From the NCBI GenBank assembly GCA_021731045.1, contig JAKFYE010000035.1, forward strand, positions 30,310 through 94,309: a stretch of DNA of 64,000 nt, written 5' to 3'. Under the pieces are notes generated by a model. That model searched no databases. It saw only the letters and a program-made list of their open reading frames with translations, and had not been told where the DNA came from. A program made the position numbers and the translations under genes. Of this stretch, positions 16,044-25,490 are shown piece by piece; positions within the stretch are counted from its first letter, which is position 1, and every line of letters begins with the position of its first letter. The stretch comes from Bdellovibrionales bacterium. GTDB lineage: Bacteria; Bdellovibrionota; Bdellovibrionia; Bdellovibrionales; JAKFYE01.

Positions 16044-16601
16044 CTAAAGACCAAGTTCAGCACGAACGCGATCAAGCGGCATTTCTAAATAGCTTTCCCA
16101 TTGTGTGCCGAGCAAAAATTTGCATTTTCGTCCTCGTTCGAAAGCCTCGCTCATCTGGGTAAAGAAGGAATGTATGTCGAGAGGATTTTTAGCAGCGACG
16201 GTGAGAATGCCATTCGCCACACTAGCAGCTGAAGACGCCGAACCTGTTTGGGCGGTATAGAAGGAATGAAGTGCGGCTTCTCCGAGAAAACTTGTGTCGT
16301 AACTAGTCAGGACGTGCCAGAGTTCGTGAGTTTGACGACTCAAAAGCGAGAGGTATTGTGCGGGCGATTGCGGAACACGAATAGGATAAAAGGTCGCCGT
16401 GATTTTATTTTGTAAAATATGTGCCGCGTATTCGTAACCGAGCGTGTCTTTAGGGTATAAAATCAATTCTTTAATGGCCGGAAGATTTAAAAAATATTTT
16501 TTTTCCCAAAGCTGGCGAAAACTTTCGTTTTGTAGAGACGTAAGGGCAATATTTTGGTTTTCAGGAGTTTCGTTGCTTTTGAAGGCTTCATTCCATTTCA
16601 T
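16044..16601 (-). CDS. COQ4-like protein
   Basis: A 185-residue protein of the COQ4 family. The zinc-binding signature HDxxH-x11-E appears as 'HELWHVLTSYDTSFLGE' (His, His and Glu at about 92, 96 and 108). In eukaryotes COQ4 supports ubiquinone synthesis, recently as an oxidative decarboxylase of the ring. Bacterial homologues are less studied. No other quinone gene is nearby. GGAGAG lies upstream of the ATG. Confidence 0.75.
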   Translation of the reverse strand: MKWNEAFKSNETPENQNIALTSLQNESFRQLWEKKYFLNLPAIKELILYPKDTLGYEYAAHILQNKITATFYPIRVPQSPAQYLSLLSRQTHELWHVLTSYDTSFLGEAALHSFYTAQTGSASSAASVANGILTVAAKNPLDIHSFFTQMSEAFERGRKCKFLLGTQWESYLEMPLDRVRAELGL

Positions 16602-16684
16602 AAAACTCTCCTAATCGCTTTCCTCACCTCAGATTTTAAGGTAATTTGACTCAAAAGGACGACTCGCAAAAAGGTTAGTATATT

Positions 16685-17317
16685 ATGGATAAACAATTAG
16701 AATCTAAGCCTACGAATTCACAAAGAAAAAGTCCTCGCCAGACCAGGTCAAAAACTTTGGTTTCTTCAATTTTTGAGGCGGCAACTCGCATTCTTCCAAA
16801 AACGCATTATGAAGCGGTGACAACAAATCAACTAGCTAAAATCGCAGGCGTGAGCGTAGGGTCGATTTATCAATATTTTTCAAACAAAGATGAAATTTTC
16901 GCGCATCTTTTAGAAAAAAACTTGGCCGAAACTCAGGCACTTGTTGCCACCGTCGTCAGTAGCAAGGCGGATACTCCGCTCAAAGAATTAATTCGAGACG
17001 CCATTAGCACGGTTGTAGATTTGAATTTTGATAACCGTGATTTTTTTGCGAAATTATTTATTCAGGCTCCACGCTTGAATCGGGTTAAGCGGGTAATGGA
17101 ATCACGTGATCAATTTATTACTCAAGTCGTAGACGTTTTAAAAACGCGACCAACTGAAGTTGTAAAGGCCAACCTTGAACTTGCAAGCTACACGGCGGTG
17201 CATGCGGTTATGGGGGTTTTGCAAACGATTGTGATACATCCACCTGCGCAACTTGAGCGTGAAGAATTAAAAAAAGAATTAACTGAACTTGTTGTGCACT
17301 ATCTTTGTAAACCTTAA
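16685..17317 (+). CDS. TetR/AcrR-family regulator
   Basis: A 210-residue repressor-type protein. The N-terminal HTH spans about residues 25-70 (ILPKTHYEAVTTNQLAKIAG followed by VSVGSIYQYFSNKDEIF), after a basic lead (RKSPRQTRSKT). The C-terminal ligand-binding half is helical and carries a TetR_C-like 'RVMESRDQFITQVV' stretch. It lies 120 bp upstream of the dpp operon on the same strand, so it may regulate peptide uptake, but no operator is visible. The effector is unknown. Confidence 0.85.
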   Translation: MDKQLESKPTNSQRKSPRQTRSKTLVSSIFEAATRILPKTHYEAVTTNQLAKIAGVSVGSIYQYFSNKDEIFAHLLEKNLAETQALVATVVSSKADTPLKELIRDAISTVVDLNFDNRDFFAKLFIQAPRLNRVKRVMESRDQFITQVVDVLKTRPTEVVKANLELASYTAVHAVMGVLQTIVIHPPAQLEREELKKELTELVVHYLCKP

Positions 17318-17436
17318 AATCCCATTCAAACGCGCTGAATCGCAAGCCTCTTTATCGTCACGTCAGTTTAAAAAAACTTGAATAATTATAAGACTTTTAG
17401 CAATCTCAGTGCGCGTCTACTTTAAGAGGGGATTGT

Positions 17437-19032
17437 ATGAAAAAATGTACGTTTTTTTGGACCTTCGTTTTTGTCATTTTGACGGTAATTTCAAATGCGG
17501 CCCATGCCGAAAAAACTTTTGTTTATTGCTCAGAAGGCAGTCCGAGCGCTTTTAATCCTCAGCTGGCAACTGATGGCGCCACTTATAATGTCACCCGCCA
17601 AATTTATAATAAGCTGATCGAGTTTAAACCCGGCGAAACTGAAATCATGCCGGGACTAGCAGAGAGCTGGACAATTTCGAAAGATAACTTGTCGTTTACT
17701 TTTAAACTTCGCCGAAACGTTAAGTTCCATACGACGAAAGACTTTACTCCAACGCGTGATTTTAATGCAGACGACGTGATTTTTACTTTTGATCGTCAAC
17801 GCCTCAAAACACATCCGTACAATAAAGTCAGTGGCGGTTCCTACGAATACTTCGACTCCATGGATATGGGTAAGTTGATTAAAGAAATCAAAAAAATTGA
17901 TGAGTACACCGTGCAATTTAATTTGAATCGTCAGGAAGCTCCTTTTCTCGCCAACATCGCGATGGATTTTGCGAGTATTATCTCAAAAGAGTACGGCGAT
18001 AAAATGCTAGAAGCTAAAACACCAGAAAAATTAGATACCAATCCGGTGGGAACAGGTCCTTATATTTTTAAAAGTTATCAAAAAGACACGATGATTCGTC
18101 TAGAAAAAAATCCGACGTTTTTTAGAGGCGGAGTTAAACTCGATAAAATTGTATTTTTAATTACGGTGGATTCAAACGTTCGAACACAAAAACTGCGTAC
18201 GGGTGAATGTCAATTAATCGCGGAGCCAGCTCCCGCTGATTTGCCGGCGCTTAAGACCGCAAAAAATGTAAAAATGTATTCTCGTCCCGGAATGAATATG
18301 GGGTACCTTGCTTTCAACGTACAAAAAAAGCCGTTTGATAACGTAATAGTTCGTCGTGCGATTTCACATGCGATTAATAAGAAAGCGTTGATCGATGCGA
18401 TTTATCTTGGAAACGCGGAGATAGCAAAAAATCCGATTCCGCCAACAATTTGGTCCTATAACGATGCCGTTAAAGACTACGAATACAGTCCTGAAAAAGC
18501 GAAAGAGTTGTTAAAGCAGGCAGGATTTGAAAAAGGTTTTGAAACCGACATTTGGACCTTGCCCGTTGCACGACCCTACATGCCGAACGGTAAAAAAGCT
18601 GGCGAGCTTATGCAAGCCGATCTGGCAAAAATCGGAATCAAAGCTAAGTTGGTGACGTATGATTGGCCGACGTACTTAGAAAAATCTGGAAAAGGTGAGC
18701 AGTCCTTATTGCAAATGGGCTGGTCTGGAGATAATGGCGATCCGGATAATTTTATGTATGTACTTTTAGCGTGCTCGGGTGTTGAAGCGGGAAGCAACCG
18801 TTCGCGTTGGTGCTTTGAACCGTTCGACAAACTCGTAACGGAAGCAAAGCAAACGACAAATTTAAAAAAACGAGTTGAGCTTTATAAAAAGGCACAACTG
18901 CTTTTTAAAGAGCAGGCACCGTTTATTCCCTTGGCTCACTCGGTTATTTACCGCGCAGCTTCGACTAAATTAAAAAATTATAAAATAGATCCTTTTGGTG
19001 GAGAGTATTTTGAACGATTGGATCTTGAGTAA
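17437..19032 (+). CDS. dppA: Dipeptide ABC transporter substrate-binding protein
   Basis: Periplasmic peptide-binding protein (SBP family 5), 531 residues with a signal peptide ending NAAHA at about residue 24. The mature start 'KTFVYCSEGSPSAFNPQLA' closely follows the DppA pattern, which also distinguishes it from OppA. The Cys pair typical of DppA (Cys near the start of the mature chain, and two more near the C-terminus in 'LLACSGVEAG' and 'SRWCFEP') is present. It heads a five-gene operon encoding a complete importer. Feeding on peptides from digested prey would fit the likely lifestyle; that is inference. Confidence 0.9.
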   Translation: MKKCTFFWTFVFVILTVISNAAHAEKTFVYCSEGSPSAFNPQLATDGATYNVTRQIYNKLIEFKPGETEIMPGLAESWTISKDNLSFTFKLRRNVKFHTTKDFTPTRDFNADDVIFTFDRQRLKTHPYNKVSGGSYEYFDSMDMGKLIKEIKKIDEYTVQFNLNRQEAPFLANIAMDFASIISKEYGDKMLEAKTPEKLDTNPVGTGPYIFKSYQKDTMIRLEKNPTFFRGGVKLDKIVFLITVDSNVRTQKLRTGECQLIAEPAPADLPALKTAKNVKMYSRPGMNMGYLAFNVQKKPFDNVIVRRAISHAINKKALIDAIYLGNAEIAKNPIPPTIWSYNDAVKDYEYSPEKAKELLKQAGFEKGFETDIWTLPVARPYMPNGKKAGELMQADLAKIGIKAKLVTYDWPTYLEKSGKGEQSLLQMGWSGDNGDPDNFMYVLLACSGVEAGSNRSRWCFEPFDKLVTEAKQTTNLKKRVELYKKAQLLFKEQAPFIPLAHSVIYRAASTKLKNYKIDPFGGEYFERLDLE

Positions 19033-19060
19033 TTGTGTTCGAACGCGATAACGAGTTTAA

Positions 19061-20074
19061 ATGTTAAATTTTATTTTTCGTCGTATTGCAGTTTTGATTC
19101 CTACATTTATCGGGATCACTCTTATTTCATTTGGACTCATACGTCTTGTACCCGGTGATCCGGTTCAACTTTTATTAGGTGAGCGGGGAGCTAGCCCCGA
19201 AGTTTATGCCGAAATGAAAACCAATCTGGGATTGGATAAGTCTATTCCCATTCAATATTGGATATTTGCAAGTCGCGCGCTTCAAGGGGATTTTGGAATT
19301 TCGATTGTTTCGCGAAGACCCGTAATGGAAGAGTTTGTCTCTCGTTTTCCGGCGACTTTGGAATTGAGTTTTGTGGGACTTTTCTTTGCTATTATCATCG
19401 GGATACCACTGGGAATTTTAGCCGCCTTAAAGCGCAACACGTTTTTTGATTACAGTGTAATGGGCACCGCTCTTGTTGGTTATTCTATGCCGATTTTTTG
19501 GTGGGGCCTGCTTTTGATTATGTTGTTTTCGGTTAAGCTGGGATGGACTCCCGTTTCGGGGCGCATCTCGCCGCTTTTTGAAGTTGAGCCGTGGTCGGGA
19601 TTTCTATTAATTGATTCGTGGGTCAATGGTGAAGGTTGGGTGGCGTTTAAAAGTGCGCTCGCACACTTGATCTTGCCGTCGATAGCTTTAGGCACTATTC
19701 CGCTCGCGGTGATTGCCCGCATGACGAGATCGTCAATGCTCGAAGTGATCGGCGAAGACTATGTACGTACCGCCAAAGCAAAAGGCCTTTCAAAATTTCG
19801 CGTTATTTACATTCACGCACTTCGAAATGCGATGATTCCCGTTTTGACGGTGATCGGATTATTAGTTGGCTCACTCGTCACCGGTGCGATTCTAACCGAA
19901 TCTATTTTTTCATGGCCGGGTATTGGAAGATGGTTAGTGGCCAGTGTGACGTCGCGAGACTATCCTGTTATTCAAAGCGCCGTTTTGATTATCGCGGTGA
20001 TCATCGTCATGGTGAATCTCGTAGTTGATATGCTGTACGCTTTAGTGAATCCCCGTATGCGAGGGAATAAATAA
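19061..20074 (+). CDS. dppB: Dipeptide ABC transporter permease
   Basis: Inner-membrane permease, 337 residues, six predicted membrane helices. The N-terminal 'FRRIAVLIPTFIGITLISF' helix and 'RLVPGDPVQLLLGERG' loop are typical of DppB/OppB. The EAA motif that contacts the ATPase is 'YVRTAKAKGLSKFRVIYIHALRNA' around residue 230. The stop overlaps the dppC start by one base, indicating translational coupling. Confidence 0.93.
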   Translation: MLNFIFRRIAVLIPTFIGITLISFGLIRLVPGDPVQLLLGERGASPEVYAEMKTNLGLDKSIPIQYWIFASRALQGDFGISIVSRRPVMEEFVSRFPATLELSFVGLFFAIIIGIPLGILAALKRNTFFDYSVMGTALVGYSMPIFWWGLLLIMLFSVKLGWTPVSGRISPLFEVEPWSGFLLIDSWVNGEGWVAFKSALAHLILPSIALGTIPLAVIARMTRSSMLEVIGEDYVRTAKAKGLSKFRVIYIHALRNAMIPVLTVIGLLVGSLVTGAILTESIFSWPGIGRWLVASVTSRDYPVIQSAVLIIAVIIVMVNLVVDMLYALVNPRMRGNK

Positions 20075-21003
20075 TGTCGCAGATTTTAGATCCTTCAACG
20101 TTACCGCCGATTTTATCTTCAGATTCTTATCCGAAAGAAAAAGTATTGTCTCCATTTGAAGAGTTTTGGTATTTTTTTAGACAAAACCGAGGCGCGGTTT
20201 TGGGATTGCTCATTATTGGAATCTTCACGTTGATCGCATTAACGGCCTCATTTTTAGCTCCCTACGGAGAGGCCGAAATATTTTCGGAAAGTTTACAAAA
20301 ACCACCATTTTGGGTCGAGGGCGCAGATCCGCGATTTTTACTCGGTACTGATGATGTAGGACGTGATTTACTTTCAAGACTTATTTATGGTGCGCAAATT
20401 TCGATGGGCATTGGGTTTCTCGTCGTACTTTTTTCTATGTTGGTCGGCACAGTTTTGGGTTTACTTGCCGGTTACGTAGGAGGAATTTTAGATCGCGTGA
20501 TTATGCGATGTGTGGATGTCTTAATGGCACTTCCTAGTATTTTACTCGCGATTGTTGTGGTTTCTATTTTAGGTCCCAGCCTTTTAAATGCTGTGCTGGC
20601 GGTGAGCCTTGTCGCCGTACCTAATTTTGTACGCTTAGTTCGTGCCAGTGTAATGTCTGAAAAAGAAAAACAATACGTTATTGCGGCTCGAAGTTTTGGT
20701 TCAGGGCATTTTCGACTCTTAGTTATTAATATTTTTCCTAATTGTTTAGCCCCTTTAATTGTTCAGGCGACTCTCGGTTTTAGCGATGGGATTTTAAATG
20801 CGGCGGCCTTAGGATTTTTAGGATTAGGAGCGCAAGCGCCGACTGCCGAATGGGGAACTATTTTAGCAGACTCACGACAATATATCGAAAGCGGTCCTTG
20901 GTTAGTGACGCTGCCGGGACTATGCATTTTAATTGTGGTTTTGGCATTTAACGTTTTTGGAGATGGATTACGGGATGCTTTCGACCCACGGCTAAAAAAA
21001 TGA
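20074..21003 (+). CDS. dppC: Dipeptide ABC transporter permease
   Basis: Second inner-membrane permease, 309 residues. The DppC/OppC features are 'EEFWYFFRQNRGAVLGLLII' at the N-terminus, 'LLGTDDVGRDLLSRLIYG' after the periplasmic loop, and an EAA motif 'YVIAARSFGSGHFRLLVINI' near residue 205. It pairs with DppB. The stop overlaps the dppD start by 4 bp (ATGA). Confidence 0.93.
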   Translation: MSQILDPSTLPPILSSDSYPKEKVLSPFEEFWYFFRQNRGAVLGLLIIGIFTLIALTASFLAPYGEAEIFSESLQKPPFWVEGADPRFLLGTDDVGRDLLSRLIYGAQISMGIGFLVVLFSMLVGTVLGLLAGYVGGILDRVIMRCVDVLMALPSILLAIVVVSILGPSLLNAVLAVSLVAVPNFVRLVRASVMSEKEKQYVIAARSFGSGHFRLLVINIFPNCLAPLIVQATLGFSDGILNAAALGFLGLGAQAPTAEWGTILADSRQYIESGPWLVTLPGLCILIVVLAFNVFGDGLRDAFDPRLKK

Positions 21004-21980
21004 CGAACCTATTAGAAATCAAAAATCTTAATATTGAATTCGATACGATGCGCGGACGAATCCAGCCCGTGCTCGGAATGAATTTGAAAATTCAAGAGGG
21101 TGAAGCTTTAGGTATTGTAGGAGAATCCGGAAGCGGAAAAAGTCTAACGAGTTTAGCTTCTATGGGACTCCTACCAGAAAATGCAAAAGTTAGCGCCGAC
21201 ATACTTCAATTTATGGGCCGAGATTTACTCAAAATGTCAGAGAACGAGCGACGACAAATTCGCGGGCGCGATATTGCGATGATTTTTCAAGACCCTATGA
21301 CGAGTTTAAACCCGAGTTTTACAGTAGGTTTTCAAATTAAAGAAACCTTAAAGGTTCATCAGGGTGGATCCGCGAGTCAACTTCACGAGAGGGCGAGAGA
21401 ACTTTTAGCACAAGTCGGGATTCCTGATCCGGAGAGCCGATTGGATTCGTATTCTTATCAATTGTCTGGTGGGATGAGCCAACGGGTCATGATCGCAATG
21501 GCGATTGCATGTGATCCCAAATTGCTAATCGCCGACGAACCCACCACGGCTCTTGACGTGACAATTCAAGCTCAAATACTCGATTTACTTAAAAAACTTC
21601 AAGAAACAAAAAAGATGTCTCTTATGTTAATTACGCACGATATCGGTGTGGTCGCTGAAACTGCCGATCGTATTGCGGTCATGTATGCGGGCGAAGTCGT
21701 AGAAGAAGCTTCGGTTGAACAGATTATTACGTTTCCAAAACATCCTTATACGAAAGCTCTTTTGAGCTGTTTACCCGGCATGCAAGATGAAGCCCATCAC
21801 CGCGGCAAACTTCCAAGCATTAGGGGATTAGTACCAGATTTAACTCTTCGTCCTAAGGGCTGTCAGTACAGTCCTCGTTGTCGAAATGTGCAAGATAAAT
21901 GTCGGTTGAATAAACCTGAGATGGTGACCGTCGAAGGCCAGTCGTACAAATGCTTTTTTCCAAATCAGGAGCGTTTATGA
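21000..21980 (+). CDS. dppD: Dipeptide ABC transporter ATPase
   Basis: First ATPase of the importer, 326 residues. Walker A is GESGSGKS, the signature is LSGGMSQR and Walker B is [12 protein letters not shown]. The C-terminal extension with four Cys ([17 protein letters not shown]...YKC) is the OppD/DppD region known to bind an Fe-S cluster in several relatives. The stop overlaps the dppF start by 4 bp. Confidence 0.93.
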   Translation: MTNLLEIKNLNIEFDTMRGRIQPVLGMNLKIQEGEALGIVGESGSGKSLTSLASMGLLPENAKVSADILQFMGRDLLKMSENERRQIRGRDIAMIFQDPMTSLNPSFTVGFQIKETLKVHQGGSASQLHERARELLAQVGIPDPESRLDSYSYQLSGGMSQRVMIAMAIACDPKLLIADEPTTALDVTIQAQILDLLKKLQETKKMSLMLITHDIGVVAETADRIAVMYAGEVVEEASVEQIITFPKHPYTKALLSCLPGMQDEAHHRGKLPSIRGLVPDLTLRPKGCQYSPRCRNVQDKCRLNKPEMVTVEGQSYKCFFPNQERL

Positions 21981-22918
21981 CTCCGATTTTAGAAGTTGAG
22001 AATTTAAAAAAGCATTATCAGATCAAAAAATTTTGGGGTCTTAAAGGATCCGTCAAAGCTCTTGATGGCGTTAGTTTTACGTTGAATAAAAAAGAAACTC
22101 TAGCCGTAGTAGGAGAATCGGGTTGCGGAAAGTCGACGTTGGCAAAAGTCTTGATGCAAATTGAGGACATCACGCAAGGAACGGTCAAACTTGGCGGCCA
22201 GGAGCTGGCGCAAATTGCGAAGCCAGAATTTTATAAAAAAATTCAAATGATTTTTCAGGATCCTTACAGTTCGATCAACCCGCGTCGGCGTGCTTGGGAA
22301 ATTATTTCGGAGCCATTGAAGGTCAATCAAAAACTGACGTCGCAAGAATGTTATGTTCGAGCGCATGAAGCCATGGCAAAAGTGGGACTTCGTCCTGAAA
22401 TGGCGGATCGTTATCCGCACATGTTTAGTGGTGGTCAAAGGCAGCGGATCGGAATCGCGCGTGCGTTGATGTTAAAGCCCCAAATTATAATTTGCGATGA
22501 GCCCGTTTCGGCCTTAGATGTTTCCATTCAAGCACAGGTGATTAATCTTTTAATCGATCTGCAAGATGAGATGTCGTTAAGTTATATTTTTATCTCGCAC
22601 GACCTCGGAATTGTGAAACATTTGTCTGATAAAGTTTTGGTTATGTATTTAGGAAAAGTTGTCGAATACGGAACGCGTGAGCAGATCTTTTTTTCGCCAC
22701 TCCATCCTTACACGAAAGTGCTTTTAGCAAGTACCCCTAAAATTAAAGGGGCTAAATTTACTCGCACCGTTTTGCAAGGCGAGCTGCCCTCACCGATGAA
22801 TCCTCCGAGTGGTTGTCGTTTTCATAAACGTTGTCCTATGGCTACACCTGCGTGCGCTTTAAGTGAGCCACCGCTTGAATTAAAAAACGGCCGTCTTGTC
22901 GCGTGCTTTCAAGTTTAA
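21977..22918 (+). CDS. dppF: Dipeptide ABC transporter ATPase
   Basis: Second ATPase, 313 residues from the ATG at 21977 ([14 protein letters not shown]), which overlaps the dppD stop. An upstream in-frame start would lie inside dppD. Walker A is GESGCGKS, the signature is FSGGQRQR and Walker B is IIICDEPVSALD. The Cys-bearing oligopeptide-transporter C-terminus (GCRFHKRCPMATPAC) is present. It is the last gene of the operon and ends 3 bp from the convergent VOC gene. No terminator is visible between them. Confidence 0.93.
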   Translation: MTPILEVENLKKHYQIKKFWGLKGSVKALDGVSFTLNKKETLAVVGESGCGKSTLAKVLMQIEDITQGTVKLGGQELAQIAKPEFYKKIQMIFQDPYSSINPRRRAWEIISEPLKVNQKLTSQECYVRAHEAMAKVGLRPEMADRYPHMFSGGQRQRIGIARALMLKPQIIICDEPVSALDVSIQAQVINLLIDLQDEMSLSYIFISHDLGIVKHLSDKVLVMYLGKVVEYGTREQIFFSPLHPYTKVLLASTPKIKGAKFTRTVLQGELPSPMNPPSGCRFHKRCPMATPACALSEPPLELKNGRLVACFQV

Positions 22919-22921
22919 GTT

Positions 22922-23494
22922 TTATAAATTTATGAATTCCGATTGAGAAATTTTAACGTGATTAATTGCAATCGAAATTTCGCTAACATGATCACAATTT
23001 AAAGATTCCAGACCAAGAGAATGAATTAAAGGTTTTAAATAATCGAGAACAGGAATATTAATTTCTTTAACTAGAGTTTGTTGAATGTGTTTGTTTCTTT
23101 GCGGAAAAAGCTCAATTAAAAAAGGAACATCTTTTTTAAACAGATAAGCTAAGTTGTTTTTTACGTAAGAGTCTTTGTACTTAGGGTGAATGGTCCAGCC
23201 CGCCGTCTCGAGCGATTGAATATAACCAGGCATATCGGTCGTTTCGATGGCCACGTGGTGTAGGCCTGTGCCGCGTTTTTTTAACGCCTTTTTGTAAGGC
23301 CCATCCCGAAATGCCTCTAGAAGTAAAACACGCGAAAGTGTGGTTTCATCACCGATATAAATTTCACGCGTGCCTTCGTCATCATAAATTTCGATAGGAG
23401 TTGCAACGAGTCCCAACTTTTCAAAATAATATGAAGAACGTTTGGCAGAGGTTACGAGAAAGGCAATATGATTGATTTTTGCTAATGGCGACAT
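22922..23494 (-). CDS. VOC-family protein (glyoxalase/epimerase-like)
   Basis: A 190-residue protein of the vicinal oxygen chelate fold. Two beta-alpha-beta-beta-beta modules are seen: 'KINHIAFLVTSAKRSSYYFEK' with metal-ligand His9, and 'GLHHVAIETTDMPGYIQSL' at the second module. The closest pattern is methylmalonyl-CoA epimerase or lactoylglutathione lyase. A C-terminal extension of about 55 residues goes beyond the usual 135 and is unexplained. The substrate cannot be named. Confidence 0.7.
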   Translation of the reverse strand: MSPLAKINHIAFLVTSAKRSSYYFEKLGLVATPIEIYDDEGTREIYIGDETTLSRVLLLEAFRDGPYKKALKKRGTGLHHVAIETTDMPGYIQSLETAGWTIHPKYKDSYVKNNLAYLFKKDVPFLIELFPQRNKHIQQTLVKEINIPVLDYLKPLIHSLGLESLNCDHVSEISIAINHVKISQSEFINL

Positions 23495-23519
23495 TTGTTA
23501 TGTCATCTCAGAAAAGTAT

Positions 23520-23705
23520 TTATTTGAGATCAGATTTTTTTCCTGATTTGGTTCCGGAGTGTTCTCGCCAATTATACAAAGGGTTTTTTTCAAAGCGGTC
23601 CTTCCAATCTTGCCATTTTTTATTAGAGAGTTCATGTTTTGTGCGACCGTCTTCGGTAAATTTAATTTTCGGTTTACTTCCGAAGAGAAATTCTACGATA
23701 CCCAT
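23520..23705 (-). CDS. Small basic hypothetical protein
   Basis: 61 residues from the ATG at 23705 (MGIVEFLFGSKPKIKF), chosen over an upstream ATG because GTGAGG lies just ahead of it. The chain is rich in Lys, Trp and Arg, with a Trp-rich helix (NKKWQDWKDRFEKNPLYNW) and a basic end. There is no signal peptide. I do not recognise it. The composition would suit binding to nucleic acid or membrane, without proof. Confidence 0.5.
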   Translation of the reverse strand: MGIVEFLFGSKPKIKFTEDGRTKHELSNKKWQDWKDRFEKNPLYNWREHSGTKSGKKSDLK

Positions 23706-23864
23706 TTTTGCCTCACCCGATTTACTATTAAAGTTATTGCGTTTTACTTCGAGAGCCAAGACGGATTATTTTTAAATGACGCAAGCGATCACGCGGAGAG
23801 CCATTCTGTGCGTCGATTGACTGTGTTTTCTGATCGCGTAATAGTAAAAAGCGAGGAATCATTT

Positions 23865-24158
23865 ATGCAAAATCAAAATGAAAATTGGATAGATCCTGGA
23901 TTATCTTCAGAGCTAAAATCCTACGCACAAAAAATTCTCAAAGAGCTAGAGTTAAAAGGACTTCGCGTTCGTTATAATACAGAAACCGAGCACATCCTCT
24001 TTACGCAAGATCGTCGCGTCGTCGAAGTTCCTATTAAATTAATTAAAAATAATAATTGGCTAGATATTCGCTATTTGTTCCGCGCGGTTTTAGGTTCGGC
24101 CCCAGGAGCTTGGAATCTCACTGCTGACGACAATGATTGGACCGCGTTCAAACAGTAA
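23865..24158 (+). CDS. Small hypothetical protein upstream of the phosphatase gene
   Basis: 97 residues from the ATG at 23865, which has GAGG upstream; the frame is open further 5' but without a better start. The body is a charged helix (SSELKSYAQKILKELELKGL) followed by beta-strand-like segments (RVRYNTETEHILFTQDRRVVEVP) and a Trp-bearing end. There is no signal peptide or known domain. It ends 21 bp before the LMW phosphatase gene and is probably cotranscribed. Confidence 0.6.
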   Translation: MQNQNENWIDPGLSSELKSYAQKILKELELKGLRVRYNTETEHILFTQDRRVVEVPIKLIKNNNWLDIRYLFRAVLGSAPGAWNLTADDNDWTAFKQ

Positions 24159-24179
24159 CATAATTATTCCGAGAGTTGT

Positions 24180-24659
24180 ATGATCCGAGTGGTCTTTGTT
24201 TGCCTAGGAAACATCTGTCGATCGCCCACAGCCGAAGGCGTTTTTCGCGATCTTGTTATTAAAAATAATCTGCAATCTAAAATAGTATGTGAGAGTCGGG
24301 GGACAGGTCCGTGGCATGTGGGTGAGCCCCCTGATCCTCGTTCGCAATCCTGTGCGCTTCAAAATGGGGTCGATCTTTCATCTCTACGAGGGCGACAATT
24401 TTCAACTTACGATTTTGAAGTTTTTGATTACATTCTTGTGATGGATGAATCCAATTACAAAGATGTCTTAAGACAAGCCGGAACCGAAGATGACGAAAAA
24501 AAAGTTGGTTATTTATTAAAATATGCCCAAAAACCTCGTGGTCTTAATGTTCCCGATCCTTATCAAGGTGGGCCCGAGGGCTTTCAAAGTGTTTTCCGAA
24601 TGATTGAAGAGTCGGCGCAAGGTCTGCTTCAACACTTAAAAAAAGAACACCAGCTTTAA
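24180..24659 (+). CDS. Low-molecular-weight protein-tyrosine phosphatase
   Basis: A 159-residue cytoplasmic phosphatase. The P-loop is VCLGNICRSP, with nucleophile Cys8 and Arg14; the general acid Asp is in 'NVPDPYQGG' near residue 125. It dephosphorylates phosphotyrosine on proteins. In bacteria such enzymes often act with tyrosine kinases of capsule synthesis, but no kinase is adjacent. The stop touches the start of the next gene with no gap. Confidence 0.92.
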   Translation: MIRVVFVCLGNICRSPTAEGVFRDLVIKNNLQSKIVCESRGTGPWHVGEPPDPRSQSCALQNGVDLSSLRGRQFSTYDFEVFDYILVMDESNYKDVLRQAGTEDDEKKVGYLLKYAQKPRGLNVPDPYQGGPEGFQSVFRMIEESAQGLLQHLKKEHQL

Positions 24660-25484
24660 ATGGATGTTTATAAACACACCATAGAAGGTTTAAAACTCGA
24701 AGGCCTGTCTCGCGCAGGTACAGGAACGTGCATTCGATTGCCCGAGCTGGGTATTTGTTTCGATGTGGCCCAAGGGCTACCGTTTGCCATTCCGAGCGAA
24801 ATATTTTTGATCACGCATGGTCACATGGATCATGCTGGCGGAATCCCGTATATAGTTTCGCAGAGAGCTCTAAATAATCTCAAGCCGGGTCGATTTATTA
24901 TGCCGCATGAATTGAAAAAACCGATGAATGAGATTTTAAATACGTGGGCGGGTATTGAAGGTTTTGAATACCACTACGACCTGACCGGTCAAAGTCCAGG
25001 CGATATTATTGATTTTAAGCCTAATCTACAAATCGAATCCTTCAAAACGGTGCATCGTGTGCCTTCGCAAGGTTATATTCTCAAACAAAGAAAGAAAAAA
25101 TTAAAATTAGAATTCGAAAACCTTCACGCAGAAGAAATCATCGCACTTCGCAAAAAAGGAACGCCCGTCGAAGACATTGTTTTAGATTCAGTTTTGGCGT
25201 TTACAGGCGACACGCAAATTGAATTTTTAGATGTAAGCCCTCAAGCGGCGATGGCGCGGGTTCTTATAATGGAAGTTACATACTATGATTCAAAAAAATC
25301 GATCGCGTCTGCACGGGAGTGGGGACATATTCATTTGGATGAACTGATTCCGAGGCTCGATACGATACGCGCTAAAAAAATTGTGCTGATTCACTCCTCA
25401 CAGCGGCACTCTCGCGTAGAAGTTTTAAAAATTTTAGATGCACGGATTCCGACAAATCATCGTGAGCGGATTTTACTTCTTTAA
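24660..25484 (+). CDS. MBL-fold hydrolase, RNase Z-like
   Basis: A 274-residue metallo-beta-lactamase-fold protein. The metal motif HGHMDHAGG (near residue 54) gives HxHxDH. Further ligands are the Asp of 'FTGDTQIEF' and the His of 'VLIHSSQRHS'. The fold resembles RNase Z/ElaC, but the long exosite arm of true RNase Z is not evident. tRNA 3' processing is therefore possible but not secure. It begins directly at the stop of the phosphatase gene. Confidence 0.75.
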   Translation: MDVYKHTIEGLKLEGLSRAGTGTCIRLPELGICFDVAQGLPFAIPSEIFLITHGHMDHAGGIPYIVSQRALNNLKPGRFIMPHELKKPMNEILNTWAGIEGFEYHYDLTGQSPGDIIDFKPNLQIESFKTVHRVPSQGYILKQRKKKLKLEFENLHAEEIIALRKKGTPVEDIVLDSVLAFTGDTQIEFLDVSPQAAMARVLIMEVTYYDSKKSIASAREWGHIHLDELIPRLDTIRAKKIVLIHSSQRHSRVEVLKILDARIPTNHRERILLL

Positions 25485-25490
25485 AGTTTA

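Noticed and set aside
16685..22918. Horizontally acquired TetR-dpp segment
   Set aside because: No flanking repeats, tRNA, mobility gene or marked compositional change was seen; it reads as an ordinary core operon.
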